A stretch of DNA of 64,000 bases from Acanthaster planci (Eukaryota > Echinodermata > Asteroidea > Valvatida > Acanthasteridae). The DNA lies in assembly GCF_001949145.1 (NCBI RefSeq), contig NW_019091529.1:839214-903213 (forward strand). The letters run 5' to 3'. Positions 24,501-36,060 of the stretch are shown here, one piece after another. Both the position numbers and the translations under genes were made by a program. Position 1 is the stretch's first letter. Each line of letters opens with the position of its first letter. The notes below the pieces were generated by a model, which saw only the letters and a list, made by a program, of their open reading frames with translations, was not told the DNA's origin and searched no databases.

Positions 24501-24900
24501 AAATAAACTGTAAAACTGAATTTGAGGTATGTGGTTTATTTGGTGATTCAAGATAAAAAAGTGTTCCATCTTGGTGATTTCCATTGGTCATTACTTTCAT
24601 TGTTTGGTCATAATCCCTTACACTACAGTGTGTTCAACGTGCCATGTGACTTACAATTCCATTACAGAAACAACTCACCTCTGTTTACCTACATTTGCAT
24701 ATCAGCACACATGCGCAAGGAAAATCACTAAAACTCGCACCCTTCGCACAAGACATGTCTCCTACAAAGAGCTGTGTAACACAAAGACTCGTCATTTTTT
24801 TTGGGGCATGTGCTGTAGCTCTACACAGTTACACTTATCCAGATCTGTAAGCTCAAGCCATGCACTGGGTAAATCACCCGGACCCTCCAAGCCCAATCAG
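21520..24900. other. Intron, 3.4 kb, no gene recognised
   Basis: A CpG-bearing patch at about 22050-22300 may be a retroelement relic, but I could not assign it. The rest is AT-rich with scattered short frames. Confidence 0.4.
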
Positions 24901-25189
24901 TGACACAAGCATTATATTTCCATCCTAATGACTGAGACTACTCTGCCAGGTTCATTAGTTGGAAATACCCTGGGGACAGTTCATCAGGACCTGCACTGCA
25001 CCTTATGGAATCCTGCATGCCTTCGGTAGCCTGTGAGAACACATGCAAGTAGTAGAATCCAACACCCCTATGCATGCAGGATGGCAAGGTCTGGTATTTG
25101 ATGCCGTGAGGTCAACCAACAGTCTGACCAACCTACCCAGTCACAGAGGCACCAAGTGGTGACTCCATTCTCAATCTGTGATTGCTCAA

Positions 25190-27640
25190 CTAATACACCA
25201 AGCTGAAACACTTCCAGATGAAGACAGTTTCAGCTGTTAACAACAAGTTTCAGTCTTAACAACAGGTTGGTAGGCAACCTTGATTGACCTGAAGGATGTC
25301 TATCTTCATGTTCCCATCCATTAAGATCATCAAAAGTTCCCTCAGTGTATATATCAGGAAACTGCAAACCAGTTTTGTTGCCTACAGTTGGATTTTCCAC
25401 TGCCCCTGAGGTCTTCACCAGAATCACCAAGGTGGTTGTAGTATTGCGGGTCCACCTCTTCATGACTCTGGACGACTGGCTTAGTTTTGGCCCTTCTGTC
25501 CAGGACACAATCAAAGCACTCCAACAAACAATCCAAATAACACTTGAACTGGGCTTTATCAATACAAAAAAGTCCTCCCCGACCCCTTCTTAACATCTAA
25601 CCTACCTTGGAGTGGTTCTCAACTTGACCAGGGGCAGAGCAACTCCAAGTTTGGATCGTTGCCAAACTCTATAGGAATTGTGTCCAAGTTTCTTCAATCC
25701 TGCCAGCCAAGATATGGCTCCAACTCCTTGGTGTCATGGCAGCCTTGATAGATTTAGTTCCCTGGTACAGGATGCGGTTGTGTCCCCTGCAGCTGTATAA
25801 CTCCCTGGATCCAGTCTCAAAAGGGATTCCGTTCAACCAGCTCATCCAAGATCAACTTCAGTGGTGGTTATCACAGAATAACCTGCTGCACAGAGTCATA
25901 ATTCCCCACCCCTTTTTGTCAATTAATTTTCACAACAGATGCCTTGGAACAGGGCTGGGGAGCTCACATGGAAGACCAATTTATTTCCGGCACTTGGTCC
26001 ACAGAACAGAGTCAACTACAAATCAATCATTTAGAACTGCTCGCAGTAGCCAACGCTTTGCAGTCTTTCAGTTTCAGGATCTGAAACAATCTAGTCCTAA
26101 TCTGAACGGACAACTCTACAGTTGATGTCTTACATCAACCATCAAGGCAGAACCTACTCTCTGTCCTTTTTCCTTGCCATCTGGAAATTTCTTCGTTGGT
26201 GTGTTCCTTGGCAGATCTCTGATCTGGCCACTTGTCTAATAGAAAAGAAGAATTCATTCTCTGATGCCCTGTCCAGAGGCCAAATCACTCCAACAGAATG
26301 GTCCCTTCATTCAGTGGTTGTCAAACATGTCTCCAACATTCTTGGAATGCCACATGTGGACCTGTACATGTTTACATCCCACTTGAATCACCAGCTTCAA
26401 ACCTTTCACTTACAACACACTTAACCCCTGGTTCTGAAGGTGGATGCCAGACTTGCTTACTCAAGTCATGTGACTTGGACTTGAGTTGCTGTTTTTGTGA
26501 CTTGACTTGTAAACACCAGCTGTGACTTGACTTGGACTTTCAAGAAATGACTTGTTACCAACCCAAGTCAGGCGCTACTCGATCAGCCCCATACATTTTT
26601 GATTAAGCTATTCAGTTTACGCCTTACGTGCTTAAAAAAATGACCATGGTTTGTGCAGCTTCTACTTCACCTGACTGCAGCTGTAGATCAGGGCAGCATG
26701 CATATGCTGCTACGTTATGTTGACGCATGACTAGGCTAAACTTCGCCCTCAGTATGTCATCATTTCATCTCTATGCTTATTTCCATCCTGCAAAGTACAT
26801 TTATTAAATTAAACAGAGGGCCGTCATGCATCAGTATGATAAACTGCAAGAATATTGACAACACAAGTGAAAAGGGGGAATTTCGGAGGCATTGTCAAAA
26901 AGTTGGAGAGAAGGTGTTCAACTGCCTGCCTGGTTCTTTTTGCTTATTACAGCTGGACAAAATAATGTGCAGCTTGACTTGTACTTGGATAAAGAGACTT
27001 GTGTCTTGACTTATGTTTAGACCAAATGACGAGTGACTTGACTTGCCCTGTGACAAATGACTTGTGTCTTGACTTGGACTTGCTTGCATGTAAAGACTTG
27101 TGACCTGACTCGGACTTCAAAAAATCACTGCTTCCACCTCTGGTGGATGCACTCAGCTTTAACTGTTAAGGAATTCATTTCTGTGCCCTCCCCAGTCTCT
27201 CTGCTTCACTGGGTGCTAACCCCATTTTGACCATGACAGCCTTGGTTCCCTCCTTTTCTGAGCCTACTCGTTCATCCATCAGTCATGCTCCCAAACTACT
27301 TGGACCTTCTGACTCAACTGAGGTCTCAAATTGCACATCCGGATCCAGCCTCTCTTCACCTCTGTGCCTGGATGCTACCAAAGACTCCGTCTGAGCAGCT
27401 GGCCTTTCAGAAGAAACTACAGCCTTGACAGGAAAGAGTAGACAGGGGTCCACCAGACAAACTTATGATGGTAGACTCTACCACGTCAGCGAGTTGTATG
27501 AGGAAAGAGCTGTTGATCCCCATTATGCATGTGTAACTGCTGTCAGAGATTTTCTTCTTCACCTTTTCCACAGTGGTTGTCAAATCTCCACTCTCAAGGC
27601 TTATAGATCAGCCATTTGTGTCATCCACTAGGGTTGCATG
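25190..27640 (+). mobile_element. DIRS-type retrotransposon relic, interrupted
   Basis: The decayed coding pieces follow DIRS order. RT: GFSTAPEVFTRITKVV and MTLDDWLSFGPSVQD, the latter at the catalytic DD region. RNase H: LVPWYRMRLCPLQLYNS, QLQWWLSQNN and EKKNSFSDALSRGQITPTEW. Next is VDLYMFTSHLNHQLQTF. After an inserted hAT element comes the N-terminal part of the tyrosine recombinase: LHLFHSGCQISTLKAYRSAI. Many frameshifts; it is inactive. It lies in the intron between the 19202 and 28128 exons. Ends were not delimited. Confidence 0.85.
26448..27142. mobile_element. hAT-type MITE with 8-bp target duplication
   Basis: A 695-bp non-coding insert that starts CAGACTTG and ends CCACCTCTG, the CAG...CTG pattern of hAT ends. 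It is bracketed by an exact 8-bp direct repeat, GTGGATGC (26440-26447 and 27143-27150). Removing one repeat and the insert restores DIRS reading (VDAL). Both subterminal regions are rich in GACTTG repeats, likely transposase-binding clusters. Confidence 0.88.
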
Positions 27641-28127
27641 ATGGGTGAAACTCAGACATGCAGTGGGTACAGATGTGTGGTTTGGGGGTTTTCCGTAACA
27701 TGCGTTCCGATATGCAAACGTAAGTAAACAGGCGAGTGTTTTCTTATAACAATGGAAAATCCCTTTGGATTTTGGGAATGTAGTTCATTTGATAGAATTA
27801 ACTGAAACCTTGGACAAAAACTGACAGCACACTGCATTGTAGGGTTTGGTACATGTATCTCAGTTGATAGAGTATTGGATTCATGAGGTTACCAGGTGAC
27901 ATCTTTCCCGGATCAGTACCTTTTGTTCAATTGAAAATTAAAATATTTTGAAAATTGTTACATTTTTGGAACCATTGAAAACTTCATGTGCATTTACATT
28001 CATAATGAATATAAAGGTCACCTATTAAAGGGTATGTTTAGTGTATACACCACATCTCAGTTCACCAACATTGATTCACTCAGTAATTCATCAGTGGAAG
28101 TCTTTGTATTGTAATTTGATTGCACAG
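27641..28127. other. Intron sequence, no gene seen
   Basis: AT-rich sequence ending at the acceptor of the next candidate exon (GCACAG). Confidence 0.5.
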
Positions 28128-28266
28128 TCTACTGCCCAGACAGACAGTGATGATGATGTTATCATCTTAGGGACAACATCAAGTTCGTTGACAAGTAAAG
28201 GAACTTCCAAGTTGACAAGCTCGGAACGCCTCATGCAGATTGGCCGTATGAACATTCACAGAACAG
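28128..28266 (+). CDS. Candidate exon with a SUMO-interacting-like motif
   Basis: The exon encodes 46 residues plus one base. It reads STAQTDSDDDVIILGTTSSS, then Ser/Thr/Lys-rich sequence ending MNIHRT. An acidic patch followed by VIIL is the classic SUMO-interacting motif layout. SETDB1 family members are known to be SUMO-regulated, so the content suits a SETDB1 N-terminal region. Acceptor GCACAG, donor CAG|GTATTA. Phase is 0 in and 1 out, matching 31991. Confidence 0.6.
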
Positions 28267-29295
28267 GTATTATTACATGTACATCCTCCTGTTGAGTTAA
28301 CAGTGTTGTTTGTTCAAAGATTTCACTATCACAGATTAATATTCTGTGCCTACGAGAGGGATATCAGAATATGGTAAACTAGCCTCACTTGCTCAATGTG
28401 TTCCACACATGGTGTAAATGCGACAGAAATAATGCTTTGCTGTTTGTTTGGTCACTCAATGCCCATCGGAACATCTTCCTTTTGAACCCAACTCAGATTG
28501 TAGGGGAAAAGAGGGAGAAAAGTTTGAGCTTGATACCTGTAACAGATTTCTTGTTATAGCTTTGCCACTTTTTGGCATGCATGAATTGCTTGTTTTGCTA
28601 GAATCTTTGATTGTCTGTGTATATTTTATAGCTGAAATTCATGTGACCTCTTATTCTTCCCATTTCTCATATTGATTTTGCCCTTGAATCTTGAAGTTAT
28701 GGATCCCAACATTCTTGAGATTAAGTGGATTTTTTTTTTGGAGCCCATGAGTATTAGCAAATACAGTTGAGAAGGATTCTAAATAGTTTTTCCCGAATTT
28801 TTGGGAAGTTGATCATGTGCATCAAGATATACTTTATAGGGATCACACTGTAAATGAAAGTACCGGTATGTTGGAGGCCCTAACCATTCACATAGTACCA
28901 AAATAAACAATATCTTAATAATCCCTCAACTTTTGAGTGCAGAGTTTTTTAAACTGTCATTATTCAGGTTCTAATATGAATTTTAAACTTTCCACTGTCA
29001 TTGGCAAATAATATTTTGGCTTTCAAAATGATACCCAAACAAACAAGGGTGTCAGACAGTGGCATAGCACCTGAACATTACACACAGAGATTGATAGTAA
29101 ACAGAAAAGTGTTTAATGAAAAAAAGAAAAGTGTGAAAGATGTCAAGCTGAAAATGCTTTTCCTTTTGTTTGCATGTCAAGATATTTTCAGGGTTTTTTT
29201 GGGGGGGGGGCTCCCCCAGCAAATCTGAGTAGCATTGCATGGCACATGTCCTGATTTTGTTTGATTTTGAGAAGTAAATCAGGACTTTCTTAAGA
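28267..29295. other. Intron sequence, no gene seen
   Basis: An AT-rich stretch of about 1.0 kb; the short open frames show no motif. Confidence 0.45.
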
Positions 29296-29772
29296 TTTTC
29301 AGTTTTCAAAATTCTTCAAAAATTCATCATTTCAATTAATGGATATTTACACCCACATGAATTACTGTCTGGTGGTCACTCTAGTGTGACAGACAAAATC
29401 TATTGATGCCTGAGTATTTCAGCCAGGCCTGCATCCTTGTAAAAAGAGGCCGGATTGTGCAGTGTTACGTAACTTTCTTTTGTTCACGGACCTGACACAG
29501 TGCACTGCTGACCTCTTTTCAATAGGGGCCAGATGCAGCGGTGCTGCGGTGGTGGAGCGCTTTTGTCCAAGGTGGTAATCCACTCGCACTAAATGCCCCA
29601 AACCGTGGTATACTGTTTCAAAACAAGGCTGGACTATCTCCACTATTGAGAGTGAAACAATGTTGGTAATGCCCAGCAGCCTGGTCTTTTGTTCTGAGTC
29701 CACTCATTTGTTACATGGCCCATTTCCCTTTGTTCAATTTCGGAGACCCCGGCCACGCATATAAACACATGG
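29296..29772 (-). mobile_element. TTAA-MITE family 1, copy 5 (reverse, ends lost)
   Basis: Family blocks run in reverse orientation: TTTCAATAGGGGCCAGATGC, CAGCAGCCTGGTCTTTTGTT and GAGACCCCGGCCACGCATAT. The terminal CCACTTC repeats and TTAA are not recognisable, so the copy is truncated or decayed. Confidence 0.75.
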
Positions 29773-30404
29773 TGCCTGTGCCATGGTGTCTTTTGTCAGT
29801 GCTCGTTGAAAAGGCCTAAAATCAATTACGGTTATTAAAGTTGCGCGTTGTTAAATAGGGAGACTGTCTGAGGTATTTATGAATGATTGTATAAACAATC
29901 CCCAGTACATGTTAAAGTATAGCAAGGGTTAAGGACCAAGCATTTTGAGGCACAGTTTGCTCAGAAGTGGTTGAGCTGCTTGAACAAAATTTTCTGTGCC
30001 ACTGGCGAATTGCATTAGTACTGTTAATTATACAGGATGTTGCACACAAATTGGTTTGCTTAGCTCACATGTAATTACCCTTGTGTGTATATGTACACTT
30101 GCACCCAGAATATATGATGGGGAAATACGCTCAGCCTTTTCCCTTTGCCGTTAGCTAAATACCCTAATCCGTTGTTCCTGGAAATGACCACCTATTGGTC
30201 ATCTTGTAAACTGTAAATTCTTAATCTTTCCGAGTGCAAAGGGAAAACAGTGCCTGCGGAACACAAAGGACTGGCCATGTGCTCTTAAAGTGCCCGAATG
30301 AGGGCATTGAAGAATTTGAACACCCAGAGCCATGGCATCGAACAGAAGACTATATAAAAGGGGCCAAAATAATGCAACGAAACATATTGAACACCGCTGC
30401 AACT

Positions 30405-31330
30405 TTGCCATGGTATTGACTGAAACACCACACGTGGTCCTGATTTGATATGAAAGAAACACTGAGATGGAAAGGATTAATTTTTTGGCAGGTTGGATGC
30501 CTTGGATAAAAAAAAACTAGCAGAGGTATGGGTGCAGTTTTGGGGAAAAGAAATGCTGGGATGAGGAAGGTTAATATTTTTGGTGGGTTGGATGCTTGCA
30601 ATTAAAAAAAAATAAGTGGAAGGGTTGGGGAAAAAAAGGATGCAGTCAAGGTTTCAGTAAAGAAATGCTGAAATGGCCATGATTAATATTGTTGTGGGTA
30701 AGATGCCTGGGTTAAAAAAAATATTTAGTATTGGGTGGGGGGAAGCTAAACAACATGTGGTCCAAGTTTGGATTGTAAAGAAATGCTGAAATGGGAAGGA
30801 TTAATATATTTTGAAGGCTGGATGCCTGGGATTACAAAAAAGGGGTACGGTGGAGGAAAAAAATACGTCCAGATTTGGATGGAAAGGAAATGCTGAAATG
30901 GGAAAGGTTTGTATTTTTGTATGCCATGAATTAAAAACAGCAATGGGGTGGGAAAAAATAAAACCACATGTAGTCTAGGTTTTTATAGAAAAAGATCTGA
31001 AATGGAAGGAGTTGTTATTTTTGATGGGTTGGATGTTCAAAAATACTAATTACACAATGGGGTGGGAAAAAGTACAAGCATACTTTCGGATAGAAAAGAC
31101 TGAGATATGAAGGATTCTTGTTATGTGTTGGTTGGATGCTTAGAATTAAATAACGATAATTATAATCCCAGTGAAAAAATAAGATCTCTTACTCGTTCAT
31201 TAATATTTTAGGCTGGTTGGATGCTGAAAAAAAAATGATGATTATGTGACGGGGCAGGAAAAAATTAAAACCATGTGTGGTCAGGGTTCAGAAAAAGAAA
31301 TAATGAGGCGGGCTTCGTCAATCAAAAAAC
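30405..31330. repeat. Degenerate tandem array, about 105-bp unit, about 8 copies
   Basis: A unit containing GTGGTC, GAAATGCTGAAATGG, GATTAATATTTTTG, GGTTGGATGCCT and an A-rich run repeats with starts near 30478, 30570, 30683, 30799, 30910, 31013, 31118 and 31200. Spacing is 82-116 bp. It is non-coding satellite-like DNA in an intron. Confidence 0.8.
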
Positions 31331-31990
31331 AAAGCCACTTAAAAACCAACTGGCCTCACTGCTTCTGGAATATATACTTAAACACATGACAGTGAGTCGG
31401 CTGCCAATCATTGGTTGGGTGAAAGCTCAGAGAATTCATTTGAAATAAGCCACTAAGATCCCTCTTTTGGTTAAGCTTGGTTGTAAAAGAAGGGGCTTCA
31501 TGTCTGTGTGTTCTGCAGTGGTTTAGCTCCACCATAATCAAGGGGCATCATGTCTGTAAATCCCTTTTGAGGTTAAACTTTGCGGTTATTGTGTCTCTGG
31601 TTAAAAATGTTCCTGGAAAGTGTTTGGGACGCCCTATGCCCTTTAACATAAATCCTCCTGATTGTAGGGCAAAATGCCATTGTATATTCTGGGCGTAAGT
31701 GTACATGTACATTGTAGGTTGTTGCTTTTGTGCCTTCCTGGCAGGTTGACAGTCTCTGTGTTCCCATTATGTGATAAACAATGCACATTCATGACACCAT
31801 TGGAACCCAGCACTGATAACACATGGCATTCAGGCATGTAGTGCATGCTGAATCCATATCTCTTAATCACTTTGAAAGTTTTAATTGCGTTAATCTTTTG
31901 TGAGAACAGGGGATAATCCATGTAATTCTCATAAATTAGCATCGAACCCACACTCTAATAACAAATCTATAAATCCTCTTTGATGAATAG
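31331..31990. other. Intron sequence, no gene seen
   Basis: A short imperfect duplication (GGGGCTTCATGTCTGTGTG and GGGGCATCATGTCTGTAAA) lies at about 31493-31560. Otherwise unremarkable. Confidence 0.45.
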
Positions 31991-32087
31991 ATAAAGCAGA
32001 AAGACAGCAGACAGCTAAGAAGAGCACTTCTAGCCTAAGTCATCACCATCATCATAAACACAGACATGGTAGCCATAGACACAGTAG
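31991..32087 (+). CDS. Candidate SETDB1-like exon with a His-rich tract
   Basis: The exon encodes KAERQQTAKKSTSSLS followed by HHHHHHKHRHGSHRHS. The QxAKKSTS piece matches a conserved segment of SETDB1 proteins between the Tudor and MBD regions. The six-His run extended by HKHRHGSHRH is an unusual local feature. The acceptor is ATAG. Phase is two in and two out; the first codon completes Asp with the base left by exon 28128. Donor AG|GTATTC. Confidence 0.6.
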
Positions 32088-32170
32088 GTATTCATTCAAG
32101 AGCTGAAATCACTGTACCCGTATATGCATTAAGCAAAACAAATGCAGAAACTTGTATATTTTTCTCCTAG

Positions 32171-32226
32171 AAAGGTTAATGTAACCTCAAAGACAACAAT
32201 CAGGCTTTTTGTATCTTCCCACTCAA
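32171..32226 (+). CDS. Tentative 56-nt exon (18 residues)
   Basis: The frame KVNVTSKTTIRLFVSSHS lies between a good acceptor (TTTTTCTCCTAG) and a moderate donor (CAA|GTAACA). It is the only piece I found here that converts the trailing phase of exon 31991 into the leading phase of exon 33239. There is no independent homology, so this is a proposal. Confidence 0.33.
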
Positions 32227-33238
32227 GTAACATCTCCTTTGGAGCTGTGATATCGTTGACATTGTTACAGTGTACAAAGGGCTGGGGTCAGTCTAATGGT
32301 CATGCATGTTTGTGTTCATACTCATACAAGAGTGGAAGTTTACATTTATGACTGTTCCCACACCACATTCACAAGTAATTAGTTGGTATGAAGACTATTG
32401 CCAAGTCCTATCGGACACAAGCACCCTGATTTCAGTGACAAGGGCTTACAATGAGGGGTTGTAGCAGGGTGGGCCATCCTACCAAAGTTTTACCATCCTG
32501 ATAACATTTTTGCCACCCTGTTAAATTATTCAGTGCCAGATTTTTTCCCATTATCGCAGTACATATTTACTTTGTGGACTCCCGATCTATTAAAGATCAA
32601 AACGTGAAGAGTTTCCTAATATCACAGTAATCTTGACCACCCACACATACTTGTAGCAGATGCAACAGATGTACTAATGTCACAAAGATGCTCAAAGAGT
32701 ATGTGTTTAAGTACATGCAGACTACATTTTGGGGCCATTTTCATAGAGCTGCTTAACCACAAAAACCTTTCTTAAAAAAACAAAGGTTACCAGCTCAAAA
32801 TCTATGTGATTGTCATGCTAACCAACATGACCATGACCAAAAGAGAGGTGAATACATTTCAAACAATATATATCACATTGAGTTTAGGCTGGTAACTTGA
32901 TTTGTCAAACAAGGTTTTTTCACCCTTAAGTAAGTTTGGTGCTTTAAGCAGCTCCATGAAATTGGCCCCTGGACTGGTTCATTCCTGTCTCCTTGGTATA
33001 TGTAAACAGATGCCCGTTGTGTTCCACTGTAGGTTTTCAATTTAGTTTTCTCAAAAGATTGCCATTTTTTGTATTAACCCATCTCCCCACCAGTTAAAAT
33101 AGGCAATCACCTATGAAGCGATGTCAATGGTTGTGGTGCGATTTCTGTCTCTGCCTGCCCTGCTAAAAGTTCAGGCTGTGGAGAATACTGACTTAACCTT
33201 TGTTGTTAACATATCTGTCAATAAATTTTGCCCCACAG
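32227..33238. other. Intron sequence, no gene seen
   Basis: The intron ends TTGCCCCACAG. Nothing else recognised. Confidence 0.45.
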
Positions 33239-33337
33239 ATTTACAGGCATATGACTCCTTAAAAGCCAGCATGCAAGAAACACCCCGGCATATGCAGCAG
33301 TCTAGAGCTGAAATCAAGCATACCAAAATGACTTTCG
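33239..33337 (+). CDS. SETDB1-like exon just before the MBD
   Basis: The exon encodes LQAYDSLKASMQETP, then RAEIKHTKMTF, ending one base into the codon that begins the MBD exon. The join gives KMTFVSHQCSQRC, which fits the conserved F-x-x-H-x-C-x-x-x-C segment preceding the SETDB1 MBD. Acceptor CCCCACAG, donor TTCG|GTGAGG. Confidence 0.65.
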
Positions 33338-34060
33338 GTGAGGATTGACTTTGTCTTACCAGGGAATTGATACTTTCATTTTAATGAATTTTAAAAAATT
33401 TAATTTCAGTAATGTATACTGAATAAGCATGTGCATACCAATTTAGGGTCCATTTAATACATAGATAGTCAAGTAGTGACAAAAGCAGTATGCCACACAA
33501 TTATTGGCATGACATGTTATATAAAATTAACACAATGTTTTGCAAATTATAAACAATAAAAAAATTCTTGTCCAAACCACAGGATAAATGGATTTCCACA
33601 ATAACAGTGGTAACGTACAGGAAGAATCCAAGGCACAACGAAGTACTGAACCAGTCAACCAGTCTGTCTGTAATGTCATACCTAATGAAATTGCTGATTA
33701 GCCAGATGGGCTGTCTTACTTCGGTATCTGTGTATCTGGTTGACAACCCTCGATGTAAACAGTAACATGGATAAACAATAGTGTTCAATTTTTTTATCAA
33801 CAACATTTTTAGAATTCTACTACACATCTCCAAATAGGCTTTAATGAGCAACAGTCCTCAAGTTGACATTGTTTCCCCGAATGTTGTCATGGTGCTTCAT
33901 CCATCATATCTAAGTTACAATAGGTAACTTAAGGTGATTCTTAAAACGATTTCAAGAAATTTAAGATAAGTGGAACGCATCATAGGTTTCCCAGCAATAC
34001 ATTGTAAATTACAATGAGTCATTGGGTCATTCTTTGGACCATAGTAGAATTATTTCAGCA
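33338..34060. other. Intron sequence, no gene seen
   Basis: AT-rich. A minus-strand open frame at 33501-33851 is hydrophobic but has no family features. Confidence 0.45.
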
Positions 34061-34252
34061 ATGGCGCACACGCTTCCTTTTGCTAATTTCGAGGCCAGAC
34101 AAGCTCTGAGAAGGAAAAGAAAATTTTGAGACAGAAAAATCTGTTAGATTTGCTGATGGAGGAAGTGATTTATCAGCACTACAGATTCACAGGAAATGGG
34201 ATTTTTGAGCTTTTGTGCAAAGTTGAGCTAGAAATCGAGCCTATCACACGGG
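34061..34252 (+). pseudogene. Harbinger (HARBI1-like) transposase fragment
   Basis: An ATG at 34061 opens ANFEARQALRRKRKF. After a one-base frameshift near 34126 the frame continues RQKNLLDLLMEEVIYQHYRF and TGNGIFELLCKVELEIEPIT. This matches the N-terminus of PIF/Harbinger nucleases (RRER.FRDR.N..D......RYRF...GI..L...L). Only the N-terminal helical part is present; the catalytic DDE domain is missing. It sits in an intron and is a relic. Confidence 0.6.
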
Positions 34253-35069
34253 TAAAAAACATACCTCATTTATATGTGCCAAGGCCTACAGTAATAAATG
34301 TCTTTGATCATAGGCATTAATATAATGCTTACCACCAGTGTATTCCAATAATTCTGGGGAAAAAAAATGCAACACCATCACTGTGGTACTGACACAACTT
34401 GTGACAGTTGAAACTAAATTAGTGCCACTATTTGTTCGTCAGCTGATATTAAGATTATCAGCGATAGTGCCCAGTCTAGTCAGCTTTCGTGTTCTACGTA
34501 CAGTACAGAGTGAATGAAACAAGCTCAATGGGGAGGCTAAAGGGAGTGCTTTTCCTTTTCACAATTTGGGAACTTTTTTCTGTCTTTGGCGATTATGGCT
34601 TGTCCGCTCATTGGATTGGAATGATTTAAACAATAGGGCCTGCAATAGAATCAGAATCATGGACCTCGGCATGCTATGCGTACCATGTTCAAATGCTTGG
34701 CTAGGGTTTGTCATATTTTTGTTAATGGACTAGGTAATCGTTTAAAGTAATGATACGAGGCCAAGTGTTTTTCGTATTTCATAACTACGGCAAATTCCAG
34801 TCATGCCAGTGGTGTTTATTTTTTCTTTTAGGGAAGGGGCACTTCCCTACTTTTGAGTATTTTCATAATGGCTGTTGCTCTTATTAATGTAATGACAGGC
34901 CATCCATTGAGGAGGTCCACTTAAATTGTTAGTTTAAGGACGCCAAGGCAAAGGAAGACGGGCAGATAGAGTCCAAATGTAACTGTCTCAATTATACAGA
35001 GTTTTATTTACATGTCAACTTTGGGGGTTCAAATATTCAGGTATGATTACAACTAATTACAATTCAAAT
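34253..35069. other. Intron sequence, no gene seen
   Basis: AT-rich, without recognisable motifs. Confidence 0.45.
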
Positions 35070-35165
35070 CCTTAATTCCTATTATTTCCAAAACTCCTGA
35101 AATTCCTCAATTTCCAAAAATCCTCAAATTCCTCAATTTCCCAAAATCCTCAAATTCCCTGAATG
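35070..35165. repeat. Short AT-rich minisatellite
   Basis: Imperfect copies of about 26 bp (TCCTCAAATTCCTCAATTTC) repeat three to four times. Confidence 0.7.
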
Positions 35166-35916
35166 CCAGGCCTGTGTATGACTGTGGTTTAGGCCTTCCA
35201 GACAGCACCTAATAATGACAGGTGTGTGGAATAAAGATCGAAAGACTAGTGTAAATCATACGAGTCGCCACACAAACAAACAGCTCAAGTATAATATAGA
35301 GTGAACATGACAATATCATGTGTACGCTTTACGTGAAACTTTTACTATCAAGACTGTGAATTTTCACTCCAAAATCACTCATTCCGCGTTCTGCTATGAC
35401 CCCAATAATCATCAAGTCGGGTCACACACTATGGAATCATAAATTGCGAAGGTGAAGAGACTACAAATCAGCTATTACAGTGCGTAAAGCTAGTTTTCAT
35501 GGTAACAAATTAATCCTGAGATACTCACTCTGTGGTGCCCACACTGGAAAGAATTATAATTATTACTTGCACGCCCATCGCACTTCCTTCGCGGGAATTT
35601 CTTATATTTCTAACGGGCTGGGCGGCGTGCCAAATAAACTATGGTGCCTCCTAAAACACGCTTCCCTACAAAAATTTTCTGTGATTCTGCATAGGCTATA
35701 TGTATATTCTTCAACTACTAAGCTACAGGAAGGCGACTCACAATTTTCAATCCTATTGCCATACCTCTATCTTGGATACTGTCTGTTCAATTGGCCCAGA
35801 ATGATCACATGACAGGTTGCTATATCTTCATATATATTGCCACTAATCCATCCTTGAAATAGTTGTTTGCAGTACCCGCTGCTACATTTGATTCGAACCA
35901 GCTAGCTGACACCAGC
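35166..35916. other. Intron sequence, no gene seen
   Basis: A plus-strand open frame at 35480-35812 lacks a recognisable motif. Confidence 0.4.
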
Positions 35917-36060
35917 AAGCTCGGTGGTCGAGTGGTTAAGACGTCTGCAGTAGTAAGCAGGAGATTGTGGGTTCGAGTCCCACCCAAGTACACTTGTGGT
36001 TTTTTCACAAGCCTTGGGGGGGCATACACTGAGTTTACGGAGTTTAAATACACGTCGGGC
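35917..36060 (+). mobile_element. tRNA-derived SINE-like sequence
   Basis: A good pol III A box (TGGTCGAGTGGTTAAGA, about 35925) and B box (GGTTCGAGTCC, 35970-35980) are correctly spaced. A T arm GTGGG...CCCAC is intact. The acceptor stem pairs only partly (GCTCGG against CCAAGT) and the anticodon arm is irregular, so this is a SINE head or tRNA pseudogene, not a working tRNA. On the minus strand it yields the familiar spurious peptide GGTRTHNLLLTTADVLTTRP seen in many SINE copies. Confidence 0.7.

Noticed and set aside
35917-35993. Functional tRNA gene
   Set aside because: The acceptor stem has several mismatches and the anticodon arm is irregular; only the pol III boxes and T arm are good.
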